From Bacteroidota bacterium (GTDB taxonomy: Bacteria > Bacteroidota > Ignavibacteria > Kapaibacteriales > UBA2268), in contig JAKIZN010000042.1 in assembly GCA_022708005.1 (NCBI GenBank), positions 1 through 9,510 of the forward strand: 9,510 nucleotides of DNA, written 5' to 3'. The stretch's first letter is position 1, and each line of letters opens with the position of its first letter. The notes beneath the pieces were generated by a model. That model did not search any database and was not told the DNA's origin. It worked only from the letters and a program-made list of their open reading frames with translations. Shown piece by piece: positions 1-6,026 of this stretch. The position numbers and the translations under genes are program-made.

Positions 1-1793
1 CTTCTATGGGAATGAAAACCGCTCTGCTGACTATGTCTTTTCATACCATAGGAAGACCATCTTGCAATCCGTCTATCGGCGGCACGGCAAAGGGACACCT
101 TGTTAAAGAAATTGATGCCCTCGGCGGAGTAATGGGCGTGCTTGCCGACCAAGCAGGCTTGCTTTTCAAAATGCTGAACCGCTCCAAAGGTCCAGCCGTT
201 TGGTCGCCACGAACGCAAATAGATAAAGATTTATACCCAATCTACGCTTATAATTACCTTAAGCGAGTGAAAAATCTTACATTAATTCAAGGCGTTGCAG
301 ATGAAGTATTGCTCAGCGGAGATAGCGTGGCGGGCATCAAAACAAGCTCTAACGAAACTCTGCTTGCAAAAGCTGTAATACTTTGCGCTGGCACGTTTCT
401 CAATGGAAAAATGTTTGTAGGGTTAGAGACTACAATAGGCGGTCGCTACGGCGAACCATCTGCAGATAAAATTTCGGCTATGCTCGAAAGTGTCGGATTG
501 CAAAAAGGAAGACTCAAGACTGGCACTCCGCCAAGAGTTTTCGCAGAATCAATTGATTATTCAAAAACTTCGCTTGCCGATGGCGATGAGTTCCCCGAAC
601 CGTTTTCTTTCAAAACTAAAAAAGTGAAAAACTTGATGATGTGCTACGCTTCGGAGACTAACCAAACAACGCATGATATTTTGCGAACTGGATTTGACCG
701 CTCTCCGATGTTTACTGGAAGAATAGAGGGGATAGGTCCGCGATATTGTCCGTCGATTGAAGATAAAATTGATAGATTTGCCGAAAGGAATACGCACAAA
801 ATATTGCTCGAACCTGAAGGGCTAAACACAAGCAGCGTCTATGTAAATGGCTTTTCGACAAGTCTGCCAAAAGATGTTCAAGAAAAAGGTTTGAGAACAA
901 TCGCCGGACTCGAAAATTGCAAAATAAAACGATATGGATATGCAATAGAATATGATTACTTTTTCCCATATCAATTGAATTTCACATTAGAAACAAAGCC
1001 CATTTCAGGACTTTACTTCGCGGGACAAATAAACGGAACATCTGGCTACGAAGAAGCTGCATCGCAAGGTTTGATGGCGGGCATCAATGCCGCACTAAAA
1101 ATCAGAGGCGAAGGCGAGTTTACTTTAAAGCGTTCCGAAGCATACATCGGCGTCTTGATTGACGACCTGATAAATAAAAACACAGACGAGCCTTATAGGA
1201 TATTTACATCGCTTGCGGAATATAGGCTGCTGCTTCGTCAGGATAACGCAAGGCAGAGGCTAATGAAATATGCTGCCCGCTATGGATTGGTTTCACGTGA
1301 AACATACGAAAAAGTGTTGCAAGACGAGCAAATAGTCTCAAGGGCATTAGAGCAAATAAAACAAATAAAGCTAAAAGCAAACGTTGCAAATCCGTATTTG
1401 GCAGAGGTAGGGGAGAACGCTATAATCGATGCGACTTCGCTTTTTCTTTTAGCAAAAAGAGACCGAACTGATATTGGGTATTTGCTGAATTTGCTCGAAA
1501 GCAAAAATACCGATATATTGAAAATCCTTGCTGACGAAAAGTTGCTCGAGCAGCTCAGAATAGAAATTAAATATGATGGCTATATAGATAGACAAAAGAA
1601 AGAGGTAGAATACTTTTTGGAGAACGAATCGAAGTATATACCAAAATCTATTGACTACAGCAAGCTAACTTCGCTATCTAAAGAGGCTATCGACAAGCTA
1701 AATAAAATACGTCCAGCATCGCTTGGGCAGGCTTCGAGAATAGCAGGCGTATCGGCTGCTGATTTATCCGTTATTTCAATTTATTTAAGGTGA
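1..1793 (+). CDS. mnmG: tRNA uridine-5-carboxymethylaminomethyl modification enzyme MnmG (GidA), 5'-truncated by window edge
   Basis: FAD-dependent enzyme that, with the GTPase MnmE, installs the (carboxymethyl)aminomethyl group on wobble U34 of certain tRNAs in the cytoplasm. The reading frame is open to the window edge, and the N-terminal GxGxxG FAD motif (roughly 25-30 residues) lies upstream, so the first ATG at 6 is internal. Counting from that ATG, family hallmarks are SCNPSIGG (Cys20) and GPRYCPSIEDK (Cys248), the two conserved cysteines; RYGEPSAD (147-154); RLKTGTPPR (169-177); EPEGLNTSSVYVNGFSTSLP (269-288); and GTSGYEEAASQGLMAGINAA (344-363). The C-terminal helical domain is complete and ends with the typical GQASRIAGVS segment. 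A parS-like 16-mer is embedded in the codons for LVSRET (residues 428-433). The stop is followed after 23 bp by the ATG of the next gene. Identity is very secure. Confidence 0.97.
   Translation, partial: SMGMKTALLTMSFHTIGRPSCNPSIGGTAKGHLVKEIDALGGVMGVLADQAGLLFKMLNRSKGPAVWSPRTQIDKDLYPIYAYNYLKRVKNLTLIQGVADEVLLSGDSVAGIKTSSNETLLAKAVILCAGTFLNGKMFVGLETTIGGRYGEPSADKISAMLESVGLQKGRLKTGTPPRVFAESIDYSKTSLADGDEFPEPFSFKTKKVKNLMMCYASETNQTTHDILRTGFDRSPMFTGRIEGIGPRYCPSIEDKIDRFAERNTHKILLEPEGLNTSSVYVNGFSTSLPKDVQEKGLRTIAGLENCKIKRYGYAIEYDYFFPYQLNFTLETKPISGLYFAGQINGTSGYEEAASQGLMAGINAALKIRGEGEFTLKRSEAYIGVLIDDLINKNTDEPYRIFTSLAEYRLLLRQDNARQRLMKYAARYGLVSRETYEKVLQDEQIVSRALEQIKQIKLKANVANPYLAEVGENAIIDATSLFLLAKRDRTDIGYLLNLLESKNTDILKILADEKLLEQLRIEIKYDGYIDRQKKEVEYFLENESKYIPKSIDYSKLTSLSKEAIDKLNKIRPASLGQASRIAGVSAADLSVISIYLR
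1289..1304. other. parS-like ParB-binding site inside mnmG
   Basis: The sequence GGTTTCACGTGAAACA matches the classical chromosomal parS consensus TGTTTCACGTGAAACA at 15 of 16 positions. The inner 14 bases, GTTTCACGTGAAAC (1290-1303), form a perfect palindrome. ParB (Spo0J) binds such sites, spreads on neighbouring DNA and loads condensin for segregation of newly replicated origins. The site lies within the mnmG reading frame. That is not unusual, since many known parS sites are intragenic. The pairing with a second site about 500 bp downstream argues strongly against chance. Confidence 0.85.
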
Positions 1794-1796
1794 AAA

Positions 1797-1812
1797 AGTT
1801 CCACGTGGAACA
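1797..1812. other. parS-like ParB-binding site between mnmG and the RmlD-like gene
   Basis: AGTTCCACGTGGAACA matches the symmetric parS variant TGTTCCACGTGGAACA at 15 of 16 positions, with a perfect 14-bp palindrome at 1798-1811. It begins four bases after the mnmG stop codon and ends four bases before the likely ATG of the next gene. Its GGAAC half may therefore also supply the only purine-rich ribosome-binding sequence for that gene. The two half-site forms here (TTTC and TTCC) are the two natural variants seen in bacterial parS sites. Confidence 0.87.
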
Positions 1813-1816
1813 AATT

Positions 1817-2713
1817 ATGAAAATTGTGATAGTTGATAGTGCGAGTATTATTGGCGAAAACCTTGCTAATGCTATTTCGAGAGAGATAGAGTGCGAGCTT
1901 TCGCTGCTTTCTATAGAAAAGCCCAATAATAATATCGCGTATGAATGCGATTGGATTATGCTCGATAGCTGGGATAAAAAATCGCTCAAAAAGCATGTGA
2001 TAGCAAGCAAACCAGATGTTTTAATCAATTGCCTTGCCTTAGAAGGAAAAGAGCTATGCGAAGAAAATAGGAATAATGCGTGGAATATCAATGTGGATAT
2101 TAACAGCACGCTTATTTCCGCTGCAAAAATCTGCGAATCGCACTATATTACTTTTTCCAATGAAGCGATATTTGGTAATAGCCGAGGTCCTTATTCGGAA
2201 GATGATAGCGTCAATGCTAACTCTTACTATGCTAAAAGTATGCTCGCAAGAGAAAATTCCTGCAAGACAGAATTAGAAAAATATACAGTTTTTCGGCTAA
2301 CGGAGCTGTTTGGCTATTCGAGTTTTGGAAAAATTGACTTTGTCTCGAAGCTCATCGTGCTGTTTGAAGCGGGGATAGATATGGAAATTTCAAATTCTTA
2401 TTATACTAATCCAGTCTTTGCAACCGACGTTGCCGATGCGGTAATTAAGGCTTTCGAACGACAAAAATATGGCTTTTTCAATCTTGGCGGCGCCGATTAT
2501 CTCAATAGATTTGAAATTGCTGTTAAAATCGCAAATGCGTTCGGATTTGAAGAAGATATGATAATAGAAAGACCAGCTGAGAGCATCGTAAAAATGGGGC
2601 TTGCCGCCTTGAAAGCAGAAACTGATTTGAGAATTAATTTCTCGAAGTTTGAAAACGCTCTTGCCGCCTTGAAATTCAGCATGGACTTTAATAATAATTT
2701 GAAATATTTATAA
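1817..2713 (+). CDS. RmlD-like NAD(P)-binding sugar reductase/epimerase family protein with degenerate active site
   Basis: A 298-residue extended short-chain dehydrogenase of the RmlD (dTDP-4-dehydrorhamnose reductase) type. Visible family features are the Rossmann start MKIVIVDSAS; KPDVLINCLA (65-74); WNINVDIN (89-96); ITFSNEAIFG followed by GPYSEDD (the family's STDYVFDG...GPYTEDD); and FFNLGGADYLNRFEIA near the C-terminus. Two positions depart from the family. The glycine-rich NAD loop is degraded (DSASIIG instead of TGxxGxxG). The YxxxK motif reads Y138-A-K-S-M142, so the catalytic lysine is replaced by methionine. Substrate and even catalysis are therefore uncertain, and a binding or regulatory role is possible. 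The start was placed at ATG 1817 because Rossmann strand 1 begins there. A GTG at 1790 overlapping the mnmG stop (GTGA) would add nine residues and read through parS. It is probably co-transcribed with mnmG. Confidence 0.8.
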   Translation: MKIVIVDSASIIGENLANAISREIECELSLLSIEKPNNNIAYECDWIMLDSWDKKSLKKHVIASKPDVLINCLALEGKELCEENRNNAWNINVDINSTLISAAKICESHYITFSNEAIFGNSRGPYSEDDSVNANSYYAKSMLARENSCKTELEKYTVFRLTELFGYSSFGKIDFVSKLIVLFEAGIDMEISNSYYTNPVFATDVADAVIKAFERQKYGFFNLGGADYLNRFEIAVKIANAFGFEEDMIIERPAESIVKMGLAALKAETDLRINFSKFENALAALKFSMDFNNNLKYL

Positions 2714-2732
2714 TATATTCGTAAATTTTATA

Positions 2733-2740
2733 TATTTTTG
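2733..2740 (+). promoter_or_regulatory. Possible Bacteroidota-type -7 promoter box upstream of rfaE1
   Basis: TATTTTTG fits TAnnTTTG, the -7 element used by the primary sigma factor of Bacteroidota. It lies 31 bp before the rfaE1 ATG, in the only sizeable gap (58 bp) of the plus-strand block. No convincing -33 TTTG is seen at the right spacing, and the region is AT-rich, so this is a weak call. Confidence 0.3.
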
Positions 2741-2771
2741 TTGGTTAGTGTGTCGTTTTTTAGAGAATTTT

Positions 2772-3764
2772 ATGTTAAAACTTGATTATAAACGTGCCGT
2801 AGAAATATTAAATGGAATGAAAGGTAAGAGCATCGCTGTGATTGGCGATGTTATGCTAGACCGTTACTTTTGGGGGTCGGTCTCGCGGGTATCGCCCGAA
2901 GCACCAGTGCCAGTTATAGACATTGAAAACGAAACATATCATTTAGGAGGCGCTGCCAACGTTGCTGCCAATTTGAAAAGCTTAGGAATTGAGCCTTATT
3001 TGTGCGGCATAATTGGAAATGATAGAAGCGGAGGCTCGTTTATAGAAATAGCAAAATCTTTGGGCATTAATACCGATGGATTATATAAGGATAGTGATAG
3101 ACCGACCACTGTTAAAACAAGGATTATAGGCAATAATCAGCAAATAGCAAGGCTCGATAGAGAGGTGCGAGCTTCGATTAATGCCGAGGCAGAGCAATTC
3201 ATCTTGGATAAAATTAAAGATATAAAAGGGCTGAACGGCATAATCTTTGAGGATTATGATAAGGGCGCTATATCGAAATCTCTGATTGATACGCTATCCC
3301 AATATGCAAAATCCCAAAATATACCGATATTTGTCGACCCTAAATACTCGAACTTCTTTTATTATAATGGAGTAACGCTTTTTAAGCCAAATAGAAAAGA
3401 GGCTGAAAAGGCTCTGAATTGCGAAATTCGCAATAGAGAGGACTTGCTCAAATCAGGCAGGGAATTGCTCGATAGGCTTCAAGCAGAAAATATATTGATT
3501 ACGCTTGGCTCCGAAGGCATGATGCTGTTTAGCAATAACGGCGAAGTAGCGTCAGTCCCAACTCGTGCGAGGAAAGTCGCAGATGTATCAGGCGCTGGCG
3601 ATACGGCTATTGCTACTCTTTCCGCTGCCTTCGCGGCAGGCGCCAGCATATCAGAAGCCGCAACGCTTGCTAACTATGCGTCTGGAGTTGTCTGCGAAGA
3701 GCCCGGTATTGTATCCGTTGAGCCAAAAGCATTGCTCGAATCTGTCAAACAAAGCGAGAATTAA
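2772..3764 (+). CDS. rfaE1: D-glycero-beta-D-manno-heptose-7-phosphate kinase
   Basis: PfkB/ribokinase-family kinase that phosphorylates D-glycero-D-manno-heptose 7-phosphate at C1 using ATP, a cytoplasmic step towards ADP-heptose for the LPS inner core. In the 330-residue product, [20 protein letters not shown] (23-42) is the diagnostic RfaE kinase N-terminus. [10 protein letters not shown] (59-68) is the first PfkB signature, EDYDKG (160-165) corresponds to the usual SDYxKG, and DVSGAGDT (271-278) is the second signature with the catalytic aspartate at 277. In many proteobacteria this domain is fused to an adenylyltransferase (HldE). Here the second activity is a separate gene starting one base after this stop. 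ATG 2772 was chosen over a GTG at 2748, whose extra eight residues do not resemble the family. Confidence 0.94.
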   Translation: MLKLDYKRAVEILNGMKGKSIAVIGDVMLDRYFWGSVSRVSPEAPVPVIDIENETYHLGGAANVAANLKSLGIEPYLCGIIGNDRSGGSFIEIAKSLGINTDGLYKDSDRPTTVKTRIIGNNQQIARLDREVRASINAEAEQFILDKIKDIKGLNGIIFEDYDKGAISKSLIDTLSQYAKSQNIPIFVDPKYSNFFYYNGVTLFKPNRKEAEKALNCEIRNREDLLKSGRELLDRLQAENILITLGSEGMMLFSNNGEVASVPTRARKVADVSGAGDTAIATLSAAFAAGASISEAATLANYASGVVCEEPGIVSVEPKALLESVKQSEN

Positions 3765-3765
3765 A

Positions 3766-4227
3766 ATGCTGGTAGAAAAGAATACTATGGCTAATCTGTG
3801 CGATGAACTCAGAACGCAAGGGAAAAGGATAGTTTTTACCAATGGCTGCTTTGATATTTTACACTCGGGACACACATTTTATCTTGACGAAGCTCGGAAG
3901 TTAGGCGATGTGCTGATTATCGGGCTTAATAGCGATGAATCTGTCAAACGATTGAAAGGCGAAGGCAGACCCGTTAATAACCAAAGCGATAGGCAGAGAG
4001 TGCTTTCGGCGCTCAAAGCTGTGGATTTCGTCGTATTTTTCGACGAAGATACGCCGTTTAATTTGATAGCCGCCCTAAAGCCAGATTGCTTAGTCAAAGG
4101 AGGCGACTATACCCAAGAAACCATCGTCGGAGCGGATATTGTCCAAAGCTATGGGGGCGAAGTTGTTACTGTGCCACTTGTCCCGAATAAATCCACGACT
4201 AATATAATCAACAAAATGAAGCTATAA
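3766..4227 (+). CDS. rfaE2: D-glycero-beta-D-manno-heptose 1-phosphate adenylyltransferase
   Basis: Cytidylyltransferase-like nucleotidyltransferase that transfers AMP from ATP to heptose 1-phosphate, giving ADP-D-glycero-beta-D-manno-heptose. The 153-residue product has the family's core: [12 protein letters not shown] (25-36) with the HxGH nucleotide-binding motif, then [19 protein letters not shown] (53-71), KGGDY (111-115) and the C-terminal [12 protein letters not shown]. The length is that of the stand-alone domain (about 150-160). The frame is open upstream to 3565, but that extension lies inside rfaE1 and does not resemble the family, so the start is ATG 3766. One base separates it from the rfaE1 stop, implying translational coupling. 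An in-frame ATG at 3787 is a less likely alternative. The other pathway genes (gmhA, gmhB, hldD) are not in the window. Confidence 0.94.
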   Translation: MLVEKNTMANLCDELRTQGKRIVFTNGCFDILHSGHTFYLDEARKLGDVLIIGLNSDESVKRLKGEGRPVNNQSDRQRVLSALKAVDFVVFFDEDTPFNLIAALKPDCLVKGGDYTQETIVGADIVQSYGGEVVTVPLVPNKSTTNIINKMKL

Positions 4228-4233
4228 TTTGCA

Positions 4234-5061
4234 ATGAAAACTGTAAATATATTTATGCTGTTAGTGCTGCTGCTGTCTTGCAGCGGTAAGAAGGCTGTCG
4301 ATAATATTGATATTGAGCCAATTGTTCAGAGCAAACCCGCCGCTGAACAAGCCAAAACAAAGGAATATACTGTTAAGATAATCCGCCAATTCCCGCACAA
4401 CGGCGAATCTTACACTCAAGGATTAATGCTTTATGACGGATTTCTCTACGAAAGCACTGGCTTGAAAGAGCATTCCACACTGCAAAAGCTCGATATAAAT
4501 ACCGGCAAGTTATTGCAAAAAGTAAAGTTAAGCGACGATTATTTTGCTGAAGGAATTGCTGAATGCAAAGGCAAAATATATCAATTAACTTGGCAGGACG
4601 GTACTTGCTTTGTTTATGATGCAAAGAAATTGCAGAGAATACGCAACTTTTCTTACTTTGGCGAAGGCTGGGGGCTTGCTTATGACGGCGAAAAGCTGTT
4701 TATGTCCGACGGCTCTTTTGTAATAAAAATGCTCAATCCAGACGATTTTTCTTTGCTTGGCTCGAAGTCAATAAGCTATGAAAATGGACGTGCAGTATAT
4801 GATATTAACGAACTTGAGTTTGCCGACGGATATTTGTATGCGAATATTTGGCAGGAAGATAGAATTGTCCAAATAGATACGGCGACGAGCAAAGTGGTGG
4901 GAATCATAGATATTTCGCCCCTTCGTGATATAGTTAGCAAAATAGGGCATAGCGAAGTTTCCAATGGAATCGCTTATATCCCAGAAAAGAAGACATTTAT
5001 TTTGACGGGTAAATATTGGCAATTATTTTTTGAAGTAGAGTTTGTCGAAAAGAAGCGGTAA
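4234..5061 (+). CDS. Glutamine cyclotransferase (glutaminyl-peptide cyclotransferase), lipoprotein
   Basis: Predicted plant/bacterial-type glutaminyl cyclase, which converts N-terminal glutamine of peptides to pyroglutamate. The family folds as a beta-propeller. The 275-residue product starts with a lipoprotein signal peptide (hydrophobic stretch, LLLSC with acceptor Cys16), followed by a short linker and the catalytic domain from about residue 45. Conserved blocks are YTQGL (60-64), YESTG (72-76), FAEGI (104-108), YQLTW (116-120), GEGWGL (143-148), MSDGS (157-161), NELEF (192-196), YANIW (202-206), SNGIAY (243-248) and LTGKYW (257-262). All propeller repeats appear intact. It should be anchored in a membrane facing the periplasm. 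It follows rfaE2 after six bases and is probably the last gene of the plus-strand unit. Confidence 0.9.
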   Translation: MKTVNIFMLLVLLLSCSGKKAVDNIDIEPIVQSKPAAEQAKTKEYTVKIIRQFPHNGESYTQGLMLYDGFLYESTGLKEHSTLQKLDINTGKLLQKVKLSDDYFAEGIAECKGKIYQLTWQDGTCFVYDAKKLQRIRNFSYFGEGWGLAYDGEKLFMSDGSFVIKMLNPDDFSLLGSKSISYENGRAVYDINELEFADGYLYANIWQEDRIVQIDTATSKVVGIIDISPLRDIVSKIGHSEVSNGIAYIPEKKTFILTGKYWQLFFEVEFVEKKR

Positions 5062-5091
5062 TTGCTAAATTTAGCTCTAAATCAAATTAAC

Positions 5092-5232
5092 CCCAAATAA
5101 TTATTAGGAACTATAACTGACTGCGTATCTGTAAGAAAATGTTAGGTTTTAAGATGTCCTACACATTCGAGGTGTAGGACATCTGGGGAATAGCGAATAG
5201 ACGATGAAAAAGTTTCTAATGCATTATTTGGG
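5092..5232 (+). repeat. 141-bp hairpin repeat element, copy A (MITE-like)
   Basis: Non-coding element bounded by the inverted repeat CCCAAATAAT (5092-5101) and ATTATTTGGG (5223-5232). Weaker complementarity continues inwards (TTAGGAAC against the complement of GTTTCTAA) and outwards to TTAA on both sides. In the centre, AGATGTCCTACAC (5152-5164) and GTGTAGGACATCT (5172-5184) form a perfect 13-bp stem around the loop ATTCGAG. Copy B at 7359-7499 has the same length and orientation. Aligned by eye, the termini are nearly identical and the central 40 bases differ at only two positions, whereas the left spacer differs at 9 of 35 positions and the right spacer more. It encodes no protein. ATTAA flanks both sides (5086-5090, 5233-5237) and may be a target duplication, offset by one base on the left. 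Confidence 0.85.
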
Positions 5233-5237
5233 ATTAA

Positions 5238-5271
5238 AAAGCAGCGGAATTATATCTGTTCCCGCTGCTTT
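5238..5271 (-). terminator. Hairpin terminator for the minus-strand lipoprotein gene, possibly bidirectional
   Basis: AAAGCAGCGG (5238-5247) and CCGCTGCTTT (5262-5271) form a perfect 10-bp stem with a 14-base loop. Read on the minus strand it begins 16 bases beyond the lipoprotein gene's stop and is followed by TTTTTAAT, a fair U-tract. On the plus strand the tail is only TTT, so it would terminate the cyclotransferase transcript less well. Confidence 0.65.
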
Positions 5272-5287
5272 GCAAATGGCTCGTAAG

Positions 5288-5752
5288 TTATTGCTGGCTT
5301 ATAAGTTTAGCTCTAAATCGAACATCATCAACATTTTTCATCTTGTCACCGGTTTCTTGCCTTCCTATGAAAGAGAATGAACCTGCAATTTCATTGTTCT
5401 GATAAGATGTAATTGTATAGGTGATAAAATTCGCGAAATAATACTCGCCCTGCGTGGGATTAGAAGGCGGCACAATCGATAAAAACGCTTGCCCTGTCGA
5501 AAAAGTTCCTACGCTTGTACTTGGTATTACCAAAGTTATCATTTCGCCTGAAGTATTTGCAGCGCCAATTTGCACGGTACTGTTTCCGAGTAGCTTAGCC
5601 TGCGCTAGGTTGCTTTTGAAAGGTTTGCCGTCGATTGTTGCGGTCATTTGCCCTAAGCGCAATCCAGAAGCGTCGCTTGGCGAATTGCTATCATCAGAGC
5701 AAGATACTAAAAGTAGCATTAATGACGCAATGAGTAATGAGAAAATTTTCAT
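5288..5752 (-). CDS. Small lipoprotein of unknown function (DUF6252-like)
   Basis: The product has 154 residues. A lipoprotein signal peptide (MKIFSLLIASLMLLLVSC, acceptor Cys18) is followed by an Asp/Ser-rich linker (SDDSNSPSD), typical of exported lipoproteins in Bacteroidota. An all-beta-looking domain then opens with MTATIDGKPFKS (36-47) and contains NEIAGSFSFIGR (120-131). This xATIDGxxF ... GxFSF pattern resembles small DUF6252-type Bacteroidota lipoproteins; that assignment is from memory and function is unknown. The start is well supported by an AGGAG ribosome-binding site at 5759-5763, six bases before the ATG. It is separated from the RodZ-like gene upstream by 274 bp of AT-rich DNA and so probably has its own promoter. 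The last codons contain a 14-base sequence that recurs at 5070-5083. Confidence 0.78.
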   Translation of the reverse strand: MKIFSLLIASLMLLLVSCSDDSNSPSDASGLRLGQMTATIDGKPFKSNLAQAKLLGNSTVQIGAANTSGEMITLVIPSTSVGTFSTGQAFLSIVPPSNPTQGEYYFANFITYTITSYQNNEIAGSFSFIGRQETGDKMKNVDDVRFRAKLISQQ

Positions 5753-6026
5753 TTAAAACTCCTATAATGTAATCAAATAAATTTTAGAATATCATTCGTT
5801 TAAGTTAATAGTTTATTTTGTTTAAACTTATAAATTATTATTTGATAATGTTAAATTAAATTTGAGTTCATTTTGCCGCAAAAAAACGACTTCCATATTT
5901 GCCCGCTATGAAGAGTTTTGCTATATTTTCGATGATTACATCAGTGCATACCAAAAATTAAATTACGGGGCTTTATTGAGCTTATAATGAAATTACGAAT
6001 TTTGCAAGAAAATCATTCGAAAAATT
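5753..6026. other. AT-rich intergenic region without visible gene
   Basis: The 274 bp between two minus-strand genes should hold the lipoprotein gene's promoter and the 3' end of the RodZ-like transcript. TTTATTTG (minus strand, just before the ribosome-binding site) is one mismatch from the TAnnTTTG -7 box. A short TTTTGC/GCAAAA hairpin lies at 5871-5883. No coding pattern or strong terminator is seen. Confidence 0.5.

Noticed and set aside
1790..1816. GTG start overlapping the mnmG stop as the beginning of the RmlD-like gene
   Set aside because: The nine added residues come from the parS palindrome, and the Rossmann strand begins at the ATG at 1817. Kept only as an alternative.
3565..3765. 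67-residue N-terminal extension of the adenylyltransferase frame
   Set aside because: It overlaps rfaE1 out of frame and has no similarity to the family. The ATG at 3766 gives the normal length.
5092..5232. The repeat as a CRISPR unit or tRNA-like gene
   Set aside because: There are only two distant copies with no regular spacers, and there is no cloverleaf or anticodon arm. The structure is a single central hairpin with inverted ends.
5454..5756. 100-residue open frame on the plus strand
   Set aside because: It lies entirely antisense to the lipoprotein gene, which has a signal peptide, lipobox and good ribosome-binding site. The antisense frame shows no recognisable domain.
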